DNA of 5,359 nucleotides from a bacterium (lineage in GTDB: Bacteria; Verrucomicrobiota; Verrucomicrobiae; Limisphaerales; J093): assembly GCA_021839785.1 (NCBI GenBank), contig JAKCAB010000580.1, forward strand, positions 1 to 5,359. Reading direction: 5' to 3'. The notes under the pieces are model-generated. The model saw nothing but the letters and a program-made list of their open reading frames with translations, made no database searches and had not been told where the DNA came from. Both the position numbers and the translations under genes were made by a program. Every line of letters begins with the position of its first letter. Positions within the stretch are counted from its first letter, which is position 1. This document shows positions 1 through 5,359 of this stretch, piece after piece.

Positions 1-1179
1 TTCGACGAAGTAACCGGTTTTCACAACCCGACCAACATCGGCTTTGGCCTCAACAAGGCAAGCGACCAAGTCTTCCTCAGCCACTTGCCCGGCGACGGCC
101 AGGACCGCGTCGTGGACGCCGTGAGTTTCAAAGGCCAGGAAAACGGCTGGTCGTTCGTGCGCTTCGATCAGGGCGACGCCGGGGACAATTCGGACGACTT
201 GTGGGACGCCGCGACCCCGCGCACGCGCGACTCGGCCAACGCCGGCATTCCGCCGCGCGTCGCCCTCACCGAAATCATGTACCACGAGGGCGGTTTGCCC
301 ACGAATGTCGTGGATCCGGCGCTGCTGGAATTCATCGAACTCCACAACGGCGCCGCGAAATCGGGGGCGCTCTTCGACACCAACGGCACCTGGCGCCTGC
401 GCGGCGGCATCGAATTCGATTTTCCACCCAACGTCGTGCTGGCACCTAACGAGCGTGTGCTGGTTGTCCCGTTCGATCCGGCAGTTGACGTCGCCACGCT
501 GGCCGGCTTTCGCCAGGTCTATGGCCTGGCACCCACGGTCCGCCTCTTCGGGCCGTACCAGGGCCGGCTGGGAAATGACACGGATCGGGTCGCGATCGAA
601 AAGCCGCTCGCGCCGGACCTGCCCGGCGAACCGGCTTCCTGGGCGGTGGTAGACGAAGTCATTTACTTCGACCAAACCCCGTGGCCAGGCGGCGCCGATG
701 GCCAGGGACAAAGTTATCAGCGGATCGACGAGGCGCGGCCCGGCAGCGATGGCAACAATTGGTTCGCCGCCAGCCCCACGCCGGGCACGGCTGGGACCGA
801 AGCCGACGCGGATCACGATGGCCTGCCCGATTCGTGGGAACAGGCCCACGGGTTCGATCCGGAAAACTCTGCCGACGCGGCGCTGGACGCGGATGCCGAC
901 GGCCTGACCAACCTCCAGGAGTACCGGGCGGGCACCGATCCGCGCGATCCCGACAGCCTGCTGCGCATCGAAGCGTTTTCCGTGACCGGCGACGGCACGG
1001 TCACGATTCGCTGCCGCGTCGGCGCTGGCCAGACCTACAACCTGATCGCAACCACCGATCTGGAGACGGACTTTTGGTCCCCGATCCAGCAAGTCCAGTC
1101 CGGCGCCGGCGAAACCGAAGTCACGATCAGCCTTCCACCGCCCGGCGACCGCTACCGCTTTTACCGGCTCGCGAAGTGA
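1..1179 (+). CDS. Lamin-tail-domain surface/secreted protein, 3' part (5' end outside window)
   Basis: The frame is open from base 1, giving 392 codons before TGA at 1177-1179, so the gene starts upstream of the window. The TTG at 85 is internal to this frame and is not taken as the start. Residues 1 to about 80 read as the end of one lamin-tail domain (GFGLNKASDQVFL, then a VDAVSF strand and a W-containing tail). Residues about 87-266 are a second, complete one, with the hallmark start TEIMYHE, then LEFIELHN, a VLAPNERVLVV strand, VVDEVIYFD, W-P-G-GADGQGQS and a GTAG end. Residues 269-315 hold Asp-rich, thrombospondin-3/EF-hand-like segments (DADHDGLPDSWE and DADADGLTNLQEY), presumably calcium-binding. 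Residues 317-392 form a beta-rich C-terminal domain ending in FYRLAK, of the type seen on many Verrucomicrobial extracellular proteins. No LPXTG, PEP-CTERM or C-terminal membrane anchor is present. The role is unknown; a cell-surface adhesion or scaffold role, or a large exoprotein with CotH or similar domains upstream, is plausible. Family confidence is high and function confidence low. Confidence 0.85.
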   Translation, partial: FDEVTGFHNPTNIGFGLNKASDQVFLSHLPGDGQDRVVDAVSFKGQENGWSFVRFDQGDAGDNSDDLWDAATPRTRDSANAGIPPRVALTEIMYHEGGLPTNVVDPALLEFIELHNGAAKSGALFDTNGTWRLRGGIEFDFPPNVVLAPNERVLVVPFDPAVDVATLAGFRQVYGLAPTVRLFGPYQGRLGNDTDRVAIEKPLAPDLPGEPASWAVVDEVIYFDQTPWPGGADGQGQSYQRIDEARPGSDGNNWFAASPTPGTAGTEADADHDGLPDSWEQAHGFDPENSADAALDADADGLTNLQEYRAGTDPRDPDSLLRIEAFSVTGDGTVTIRCRVGAGQTYNLIATTDLETDFWSPIQQVQSGAGETEVTISLPPPGDRYRFYRLAK

Positions 1180-1189
1180 GGAACGAAAA

Positions 1190-1457
1190 TCCCGCCCCGG
1201 CCTGGCGAGGCTTGTTGGCGCCAGAGAGATGGTTGTGGCGGGGCGGAGAACGGTTCCCGCTTCATCCGCAGCGCGTCGCCGACATCGTTCAGGCCGCTGG
1301 CGTGGGTCAAGTGCGCGAACATCAATGCAACGGTCTGGCTCCAACTGTTGAACGTACGCTCCTGCTGGGCGACGCCGGCTTCGCGAGCGAACTTCGGCAC
1401 CCGATGGGGAGGCCTCAGGTTGCCGCCCCACCGGAATTGGCCCGGTTGTTGCGGCAC
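1190..1457 (-). pseudogene. IS4-family transposase N-terminal remnant, frameshifted and truncated
   Basis: Read on the minus strand from ATG at 1457-1455, the frame gives VPKFAREAGV, then FNSWSQTVALMFAHLTH and SGLNDVGDAL. This matches, from memory, the N-terminal region of IS4-type transposases (pattern R-x-F-S-x-W-S-x-x-V-x-x-L-F-A-Q-L-T-H-x-x-x-L-N-D-V-x-D-A-L). In the family the next conserved block is about PPSRNxLSHANKxR. Here it continues in the neighbouring frame: from base 1237 downward the minus strand reads HNHLSGANKPRQ. A small frame-shifting deletion of roughly four or five residues' worth between about 1250 and 1237 explains both parts. Everything after this point, including the whole DDE catalytic domain, is absent, because the lamin-tail gene's stop codon (opposite strand) lies at 1179. 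No terminal inverted repeats or target duplications could be identified. The fragment is non-functional. Upstream residues 1-16 of the frame are not convincingly homologous. Confidence 0.72.
1192..1246. repeat. 8-base inverted repeat flanking the end of the transposase relic
   Basis: CCGCCCCG at 1192-1199 and its exact complement CGGGGCGG at 1239-1246 are separated by 39 bases, just after the lamin-tail gene's stop codon. No T-tract follows on the plus strand; on the minus strand a short ATTTT follows. The pair could form a weak stem but is GC-only, and in a GC-rich window may be chance. The right arm falls where the transposase reading frame shifts. Regulatory significance is doubtful. Confidence 0.25.
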
Positions 1458-1615
1458 TAAACCGAAGTGCCCGACCGGGCGGAAGCCTGGACGCGGTCTT
1501 TACTTCGCGGCGGGCGTCGTGACAATGCGCGCTAGCCAATCCGGGGAAGCCTGCTGCGCACGGCACGAATCGCCTTGGCGATGCAATTCTCCCGCGTGGC
1601 GAATAGACCGGCTTT
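1458..1615. other. Intergenic stretch without an identifiable gene
   Basis: Between the transposase relic and the reductase gene there is no reading frame with recognisable protein similarity on either strand. Frames that cross it are extensions of non-coding frames overlapping the reductase gene. No well-spaced sigma-70-like -35/-10 pair, tRNA, or stem followed by a T-run was seen. The stretch should contain the promoter of the reductase/UxuA-like pair, but I could not locate it. An imperfect short repeat (1460-1475) is listed separately. Confidence 0.5.
1460..1475 (+). repeat. Short imperfect direct repeat, left copy (right copy at 1632-1647)
   Basis: AACCGAAGTGC followed by CCGAC here matches AACCGAAGTGC followed by GCGAC at 1632-1647, 15 of 16 positions identical with a period of 172 bases. 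The right copy lies inside the N-terminal extension of the reductase gene. The period is not a multiple of three. It may be a trace of local duplication or of an old insertion, or coincidence; sequence beyond the 16 bases does not match. Confidence 0.35.
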
Positions 1616-2425
1616 ATGCCTTCCTGCGAAGAACCGAAGTGCGCGACGGACTGCGAACTGGCCCGCTGGCCCTGCCCGTTCCGATTGGATGCTCATCTCG
1701 CGCTGATCACCGGCGGTGGCAGCGGGCTGGGTCTGGCGATGGCGCGGTGCATGATTGCGGCGGGCGCTCGCGTGGTGTTGGCCGGGCGACGCGAGGCGCG
1801 GTTGAAAGAGGCGGTTGCCAGCCTGGGCAACCAGGCGGGTTATCTCGCGCACGACGTGACCGACCTCGCCGTGGCGCCCGCGCTCGTCGAAAGGGTGGCC
1901 CGCGAGTTCGGTCCGATCGGCATCCTGGTGAACAACGCCGGGGTCCATCTCAAGAAGGCGGCAGTGGACACCACCGAGGAGGAGTTTCTCCAAGTCCTGA
2001 CCACGCATGTGCTGGGCGCGCACGCGTTGAGCCGGGCCGTGGCGCCGGCCATGATCGCGCGCGGTGCCGGCTCGATCCTGTTCATCGCTTCGATGGCCTC
2101 GCTGTTTGGCATCCCAAAGGTCGTGGCCTACTCCGCAGCCAAGAGCGCCTTCGTGGGTATGGTGCGCGCGCTGGCCACGGAACTGTCGCCGCACGGCGTG
2201 CGCGTGAACGCCCTCGCGCCGGGCTGGATCGAGACCGACATGTCGCGCCAGGCGATGGCGGGCGACCCGGAGCGCGAGCGCAAGATTCTGAGCCGGACGC
2301 CGATGGGCCGGTTCGGCGAACCGGATGACGTGGGCATGGCGGCGGTGTACCTGAGTTCGCCGGCCGCGCGGTTCATCACCGGCGTGGTCCTGCCGGTCGA
2401 TGGCGGGGCAAGCATCGGCTTTTAA
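1616..2425 (+). CDS. Short-chain dehydrogenase/reductase (SDR), possibly sugar-acid oxidoreductase
   Basis: A 269-residue classical SDR: a cytoplasmic NAD(P)-dependent alcohol/ketone oxidoreductase with a Rossmann fold. Visible motifs are the cofactor loop TGGGSGLG (32-39), AGRR after the second strand (56-59; basic and with no acidic residue, suggesting NADP(H)), a DV pair (80-81), NNAG (106-109), catalytic Ser159, Tyr172 and Lys176 (YSAAK), APG (201-203) and a C-terminal [10 protein letters not shown]. The helix position usually held by the tetrad Asn (NxxG) appears to be His131 (THVLG). The ATG at 1616 is the first possible start after an in-frame TAG at 1604-1606. It adds about 20 residues before the usual SDR start and has no Shine-Dalgarno motif, so the true start may lie downstream (for example TTG at 1685), although the FRLD at 22-25 resembles normal SDR N-termini. 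The UxuA-like gene follows after 14 bases, which hints at hexuronate-type substrates such as fructuronate/mannonate. The exact substrate is unknown. Confidence 0.92.
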   Translation: MPSCEEPKCATDCELARWPCPFRLDAHLALITGGGSGLGLAMARCMIAAGARVVLAGRREARLKEAVASLGNQAGYLAHDVTDLAVAPALVERVAREFGPIGILVNNAGVHLKKAAVDTTEEEFLQVLTTHVLGAHALSRAVAPAMIARGAGSILFIASMASLFGIPKVVAYSAAKSAFVGMVRALATELSPHGVRVNALAPGWIETDMSRQAMAGDPERERKILSRTPMGRFGEPDDVGMAAVYLSSPAARFITGVVLPVDGGASIGF

Positions 2426-2439
2426 CTGTTCCCGGCACC

Positions 2440-3510
2440 ATGAAACTCGGCCTCGGCCTGTACCGGCACCAACTCGACGGCGACCATTTCCGCTTCGCGA
2501 AACAATGCGGCTGCACGCACCTGGTCGGGCACTTGGTGGACTATTTCCGCTCCTCGCGGTCGAACCGCCCCGGCGATCAACCGGTGGGCGACGACACCGG
2601 CTGGGGTCTGGCCGGCGATCCGGACCGGTTGTGGACTTACGAGAAATTGGCAGCGCTACGGGCCCAAATCAACGCGGCGGGATTAGAACTGGAGGCGATC
2701 GAGAACTTCGATCCCGCGCATTGGTACGACGTGCTGCTCGACGGTCCGAGGAAGGCGCAGCAGCTTGAAAACCTCAAGACGATCGTCCGCAACGTGGGCC
2801 GGGCGGGCATTCCGGTCTTCGGTTACAACTTTTCGATCGCGGGCGTGGCCGGGCGGGTGAAAGGCGCGTTCGCCCGCGGCGGCGCAGAAGCGGTGGGCAC
2901 GGACGGGCCGTTCGACACGCCGATGCCGCGCGGCATGGCGTGGAACATGGTCTATGATCCGCACGCCCCGCCTGGCCCCGAGCCGGTAGCGACGAGGGAG
3001 CAGCTTTGGCAGCGGTTGCAGGATTTTCTGGATGCCTTGCTGCCGGTGGCCGAGGAAGCCGGGGTGACGCTCGCCGCACACCCGGACGATCCACCCATGC
3101 CGACGGTGCGCGGGCAACCGCGACTGGTATTTCAGCCGGTGCTTTACCAGAAGCTGCTGGACCTCCGGCCAAGCCCGCGGAACGCGCTCGAGTTTTGCGT
3201 CGGTTCGCTGGCCGAGATGACCGGGGGCGACGTTTATGAAGCGACGGACCGCTACAGCCGGCAGGGCAAGCTGGCCTATGTCCACCTCCGCAACGTGCGC
3301 GGCAAGGTGCCGCATTACCGGGAGACCTTCATCGACGAAGGCGACGTGGACGTGCTCCGCCTGTTGCGCATCCTGAAACGGAATGGTTTTGGCGGCGTGA
3401 TCATTCCCGATCACGCGCCGCAGATGACCTGCGCTGCGCCGTGGCACGCCGGCATGGCGTACGCGCTCGGTTACTTGCGCGCCGCGCTGCAGAGCCTGGA
3501 CGCTCCTTGA
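2440..3510 (+). CDS. UxuA-like (mannonate dehydratase family) TIM-barrel protein, divergent
   Basis: 356 residues, close to the usual 350-395 of UxuA, which dehydrates D-mannonate to 2-keto-3-deoxy-D-gluconate with Mn2+. Family marks in order are GLELEAIENF (81-90), an irNvGraGIPVfgYNF-like segment (114-131), PVAEEAGVTLAAHPDDPP (202-219), GQPRLV (225-230), NALEFCVGSLAE (248-259), YVHLRNVRGKV (280-290), a TFIDEGDVD segment (296-304) and PDH (323-325). The four metal ligands of characterised UxuA appear conserved as His214, Cys253, His282 and Asp324. However, the canonical DWTRT after YNF is replaced by an AGVAGR stretch, the Arg of the RPDHG motif is Ile322, and the region of the catalytic Tyr (PGY) reads PWH (334-336). 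The ATG at 2440 fits the family N-terminus; no Shine-Dalgarno motif precedes it. It is probably translated from the same mRNA as the reductase. True mannonate dehydratase, another sugar-acid dehydratase, or a related isomerase are all possible; I leave the symbol blank for that reason. Confidence 0.82.
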   Translation: MKLGLGLYRHQLDGDHFRFAKQCGCTHLVGHLVDYFRSSRSNRPGDQPVGDDTGWGLAGDPDRLWTYEKLAALRAQINAAGLELEAIENFDPAHWYDVLLDGPRKAQQLENLKTIVRNVGRAGIPVFGYNFSIAGVAGRVKGAFARGGAEAVGTDGPFDTPMPRGMAWNMVYDPHAPPGPEPVATREQLWQRLQDFLDALLPVAEEAGVTLAAHPDDPPMPTVRGQPRLVFQPVLYQKLLDLRPSPRNALEFCVGSLAEMTGGDVYEATDRYSRQGKLAYVHLRNVRGKVPHYRETFIDEGDVDVLRLLRILKRNGFGGVIIPDHAPQMTCAAPWHAGMAYALGYLRAALQSLDAP

Positions 3511-3522
3511 GCGCACACGGCA

Positions 3523-3537
3523 CCGCCGGCGAGGCGG
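3523..3537 (+). terminator. Small GC hairpin after the UxuA-like gene (weak terminator candidate)
   Basis: CCGCC (3523-3527), loop GGCGA, GGCGG (3533-3537) form a perfect five-base-pair stem 13 bases after the stop codon. No run of T follows (only GGTTTCCTTC), so intrinsic termination would be weak. The 75-base gap also holds a GGCCGGCC palindrome at 3556-3563. Read-through into the NYN gene remains possible. Confidence 0.2.
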
Positions 3538-3585
3538 CCCGGTTTCCTTCTGGTCGGCCGGCCACCGCTCGCGTAACCTCCCGCC

Positions 3586-4389
3586 ATGAGTGCTCACGAT
3601 GCCGAAGCCACGATGGCGGTTTTCCTCGACCTCGAGAACATCGCCCTCGGCGCGCGCGATGCCCACTACCCGCGGTTCGATATCCGGAAGGTCATCGAGC
3701 GCTTGCTGCTCAAAGGCCAGATCGTCGTCAAGAAGGCGTATTGTGATTTCGACCGTTACAAGGAGTTCAAACGCGACCTCCACGAAGGCGCCTTCGAGTT
3801 GATCGAGATTCCTCACATCCGCCAGTCCGGGAAGAACTCGGCCGACATCCGCATGGTGGTGGACGCCCTCGACCTGTGTTACACGAAGAGCCACGTGGAC
3901 ACGTTCGTGATCATCAGCGGCGATTCGGATTTCTCGCCCTTGGTGAGCAAGCTGCGCGAAAACGCCAAGACCGTCATCGGCGTCGGCGTGAAGAATTCCA
4001 CCTCCGACTTGTTCATCAACAACTGCGACGAGTTCCTGTACTACGACGACCTGGTGCGCGCCCACCCATCCAAAGCCCGCCAGCGCACCGCCGAAACGGC
4101 CTCGGCGGCGACCAAGACCGCCCCCGATTCCAAGAGCGCCACCGTGGCCGAAGCCCTGGACTTGGTGGTCGAGACGCTGGACGCGATCACCGAAGAGCGC
4201 GGCGAAGACGAGCGCATCTGGGGCTCGATGATCAAACAGGCCATCAAACGCCGAAATCCCGGCTTCAACGAGCGGTTCTACGGGTTCCGCTCCTTCAACG
4301 ACCTCCTGCTCGAAGCCGAGAAGCGCAATTTGCTCAAGCTGGAGGCGGACGAAAAATCCGGCGGATACACCGTCGAAGCGGTCGATTAG
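3586..4389 (+). CDS. NYN-domain (PIN-like) putative ribonuclease with C-terminal LOTUS/OST-HTH domain
   Basis: 267 residues. Residues about 10-157 form a NYN domain of the LabA-like type: AVFLDLENIA (11-20, Asp15 and Asn18), GKNSADIRMVVDAL (82-95, Asp87), and FVIISGDSDFSPLV (107-120, Asp113 and Asp115), followed by the glycine-rich VIGVGV strand. These acidic residues make up the expected metal-binding site of PIN-like nucleases. Residues 159-185 are a low-complexity Ala/Thr/Ser/Lys linker. Residues about 186-265 are helical and end in a winged-helix-like block (IWGSMIKQAIKRRNPGFNER, then YGFRSFNDLL and GGYTV) typical of OST-HTH/LOTUS RNA-binding domains. The protein is predicted to be a cytoplasmic RNA-processing or RNA-decay enzyme; its target is unknown. 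The ATG at 3586 is chosen as the first in frame; an internal ATG at 3613 (Met10) would still keep the whole NYN domain. No Shine-Dalgarno motif is seen. It lies 75 bases after the UxuA-like gene and 59 bases before the prenyl synthase gene, all on the same strand. Confidence 0.88.
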   Translation: MSAHDAEATMAVFLDLENIALGARDAHYPRFDIRKVIERLLLKGQIVVKKAYCDFDRYKEFKRDLHEGAFELIEIPHIRQSGKNSADIRMVVDALDLCYTKSHVDTFVIISGDSDFSPLVSKLRENAKTVIGVGVKNSTSDLFINNCDEFLYYDDLVRAHPSKARQRTAETASAATKTAPDSKSATVAEALDLVVETLDAITEERGEDERIWGSMIKQAIKRRNPGFNERFYGFRSFNDLLLEAEKRNLLKLEADEKSGGYTVEAVD

Positions 4390-4448
4390 CCGCCGCCGGG
4401 TTGGATTCCAGGCTTGCGAGACCGGCCGTTTCCGGCGAAAAACCAGCC

Positions 4449-5359
4449 ATGCTTCGCGCCGACCATCCGGCCTCTGCCGGCTTCGATCTGACCGCCTACC
4501 TTGCCCGCGCCACCGATGCGGTGAATCGCGCGCTGGATCGCTTTTTGCCGCGGGCGACCGCCAAGCCCGCCACCCTCCACAAGGCCATGCGCTACTCGCT
4601 CTTCGCGGGTGGCAAGCGGCTGCGCCCGGCCTTGTGCCTCGCGGCCGCCGAGGCCTGCGGCGGCGGTTGGCCCGCCGCGCTGCCTTTGGCCTGCGCTGTC
4701 GAGTGCATCCACACCTACTCGCTCATCCACGATGATCTGCCGGCGATGGACAACGACGACTTTCGCCGGGGCAAGCCCACAAACCACAAAGTCTTCGGCG
4801 AAGGTGTCGCCATCCTGGCCGGCGACGCGCTGCTCACGCAGGCGTTCGAGATCGCCGCGCAGTCCGAGGCCGCCCCGCGCTACCCGCACCGGGATCTCGT
4901 TATGGAAGTCGCGAAGGCCGCCGGTTCGCTGCAACTGGTGGGTGGCCAGGTCGCGGACCTGGAAGCGGAGGGCCAGTCCATCTCCGCGGCCCAACTCCGG
5001 TACATCCACGAGCGCAAGACCTCGGCCCTCCTCTGCTGCTCTGTCCGACTGGGCGGCATGAGCGCCAACTGCCCGCCGCGCGAACTCGAGGCTCTGACCG
5101 ACTTCGGTTACCACGTTGGCCTGGCCTTCCAGGTCATCGACGACATCCTCGATGTCACCCAGACGAGCGAGCAATTGGGAAAAACCGCCGGCAAGGACAC
5201 GGCGGCGAGCAAGGCGACCTACCCGGCGATTGTCGGCCTGGAAAAATCGCGGCGCATCGCCACCCAACTGACCGATAAAGCCTTCGCCGTGCTCAAGCCA
5301 TTCCGCGGCCGCGCGGAGGCTCTGCAGGCCCTCGCCGATTACCTCCTCAAGCGCGACCG
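4449..5359 (+). CDS. ispA: IspA-type farnesyl/geranylgeranyl diphosphate synthase, 3' end cut by window
   Basis: Reading from ATG 4449 gives 303 complete codons with no stop before the window edge. Family length is about 290-310, so only the last few residues and the stop are missing. The enzyme condenses isopentenyl diphosphate with allylic diphosphates in the cytoplasm for quinone, hopanoid, carotenoid or undecaprenyl precursors. Motifs are GGKRLRP (54-60, diphosphate binding), the first Asp-rich motif DDLPAMD (95-101) continuing NDDFRRGKPTNHKVFGE, GDALL (125-129), GGQVADL (165-171), HERKTSALL (187-195), the second Asp-rich motif DDILD (231-235) and GKTAGKD (244-250). The four-residue spacer in DDxxxxD is the bacterial type. 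The residue five before the motif is Tyr90, as in E. coli IspA (AYSLIHDD), which favours C15 farnesyl product over C20, although GGPP cannot be excluded. The start has no Shine-Dalgarno motif; the upstream 59 bases contain no convincing promoter or terminator. The symbol is by family, not by proven product length. Confidence 0.93.
   Translation, partial: MLRADHPASAGFDLTAYLARATDAVNRALDRFLPRATAKPATLHKAMRYSLFAGGKRLRPALCLAAAEACGGGWPAALPLACAVECIHTYSLIHDDLPAMDNDDFRRGKPTNHKVFGEGVAILAGDALLTQAFEIAAQSEAAPRYPHRDLVMEVAKAAGSLQLVGGQVADLEAEGQSISAAQLRYIHERKTSALLCCSVRLGGMSANCPPRELEALTDFGYHVGLAFQVIDDILDVTQTSEQLGKTAGKDTAASKATYPAIVGLEKSRRIATQLTDKAFAVLKPFRGRAEALQALADYLLKRD

Noticed and set aside
681..1460. Plus-strand open frame (259 codons) overlapping the lamin-tail gene and running into the intergenic region
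   Set aside because: Arg-rich composition and no motif; overlaps the lamin-tail and Asp-rich segments, which are clear in the other frame.
1575..1606. TTGGCG and GAATAG as a possible -35/-10 promoter for the SDR
   Set aside because: The spacer is 20 bases, both boxes are poor matches, and the -10 would lie within about 10 bases of the start codon.
1348..2328. Plus-strand open frame (326 codons) overlapping the reductase in another frame
   Set aside because: Arg/Gly-rich shadow frame of the SDR with no domain similarity; the SDR frame carries every catalytic motif.
2683..4065. Long open frame (460 codons) on the minus strand opposite the UxuA-like and NYN genes
   Set aside because: It is antisense to two well-supported genes, is dominated by Val/Arg/His/Asp-rich composition typical of complement frames in GC-rich DNA, spans an intergenic gap and shows no recognisable domain.
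4423..4440. GCCG-TTTC-CGGC hairpin followed by a run of A before the prenyl synthase gene
   Set aside because: Only four base pairs, no T-run on the plus strand and no properly placed T-run on the minus strand; not a credible terminator.
4386..5267. Long open frame (293 codons) on the minus strand opposite the prenyl synthase gene
   Set aside because: The plus strand encodes a prenyl synthase with all its motifs; the antisense frame has no motif and begins and ends without relation to neighbouring genes.
1180..5359. Possible novel defence, phage or CRISPR-associated island suggested by the NYN protein and transposase relic
   Set aside because: No repeats with spacers, no toxin-antitoxin partner, no helicase, protease or effector neighbours; the NYN gene sits beside a housekeeping isoprenoid gene.

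Overview
The window is GC-rich, densely coding and looks chromosomal. It most probably comes from a member of the Verrucomicrobiota (Pedosphaera/Limisphaera-like). This rests on the style of the first protein: tandem lamin-tail domains, a DxDxDG(L)xDxWE calcium-binding stretch, and a C-terminal domain ending in a FYRL-type tail. A relic of an IS4-type transposase of a kind I associate with this phylum, and the absence of Shine-Dalgarno motifs at any gene start, agree with it. The assignment is inference; no rRNA or marker phylogeny is available here.

Layout. Bases 1-1179 hold the 3' part of a secreted or surface lamin-tail-domain protein (+). Bases 1180-1615 hold no intact gene. Their left part carries a decayed, frameshifted N-terminal fragment of an IS4-family transposase on the minus strand (about 1190-1457). 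The right part (1458-1615) shows only a short imperfect repeat. Bases 1616-2425 and 2440-3510 are a tightly spaced pair (+): a classical short-chain dehydrogenase/reductase and a UxuA-like (mannonate dehydratase family) TIM-barrel protein. Bases 3586-4389 (+) encode a NYN-domain (PIN-like) putative nuclease with a C-terminal OST-HTH/LOTUS-like domain. Bases 4449-5359 (+) encode an IspA-type farnesyl/geranylgeranyl diphosphate synthase that runs off the right edge a few residues before its expected end.

How the genes may work together. The reductase and the UxuA-like protein are separated by 14 bases and are probably co-transcribed. In known hexuronate catabolism an oxidoreductase (fructuronate to mannonate) and UxuA (mannonate to 2-keto-3-deoxygluconate) act in succession, and some bacteria use an SDR for the first step. 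Here the UxuA homologue keeps the four presumed metal ligands but has lost several signature substrate-side residues, so the pair may act on a different sugar acid. The NYN-LOTUS protein (RNA metabolism) and the prenyl synthase (isoprenoid backbone synthesis) lie downstream on the same strand with short gaps, with no obvious functional link to the sugar pair.

The window is mostly ordinary. The items most worth a second look are the divergent SDR/UxuA-like pair, the transposase relic and the bacterial NYN-LOTUS protein. I see no CRISPR, tRNA, rRNA, phage or defence system.
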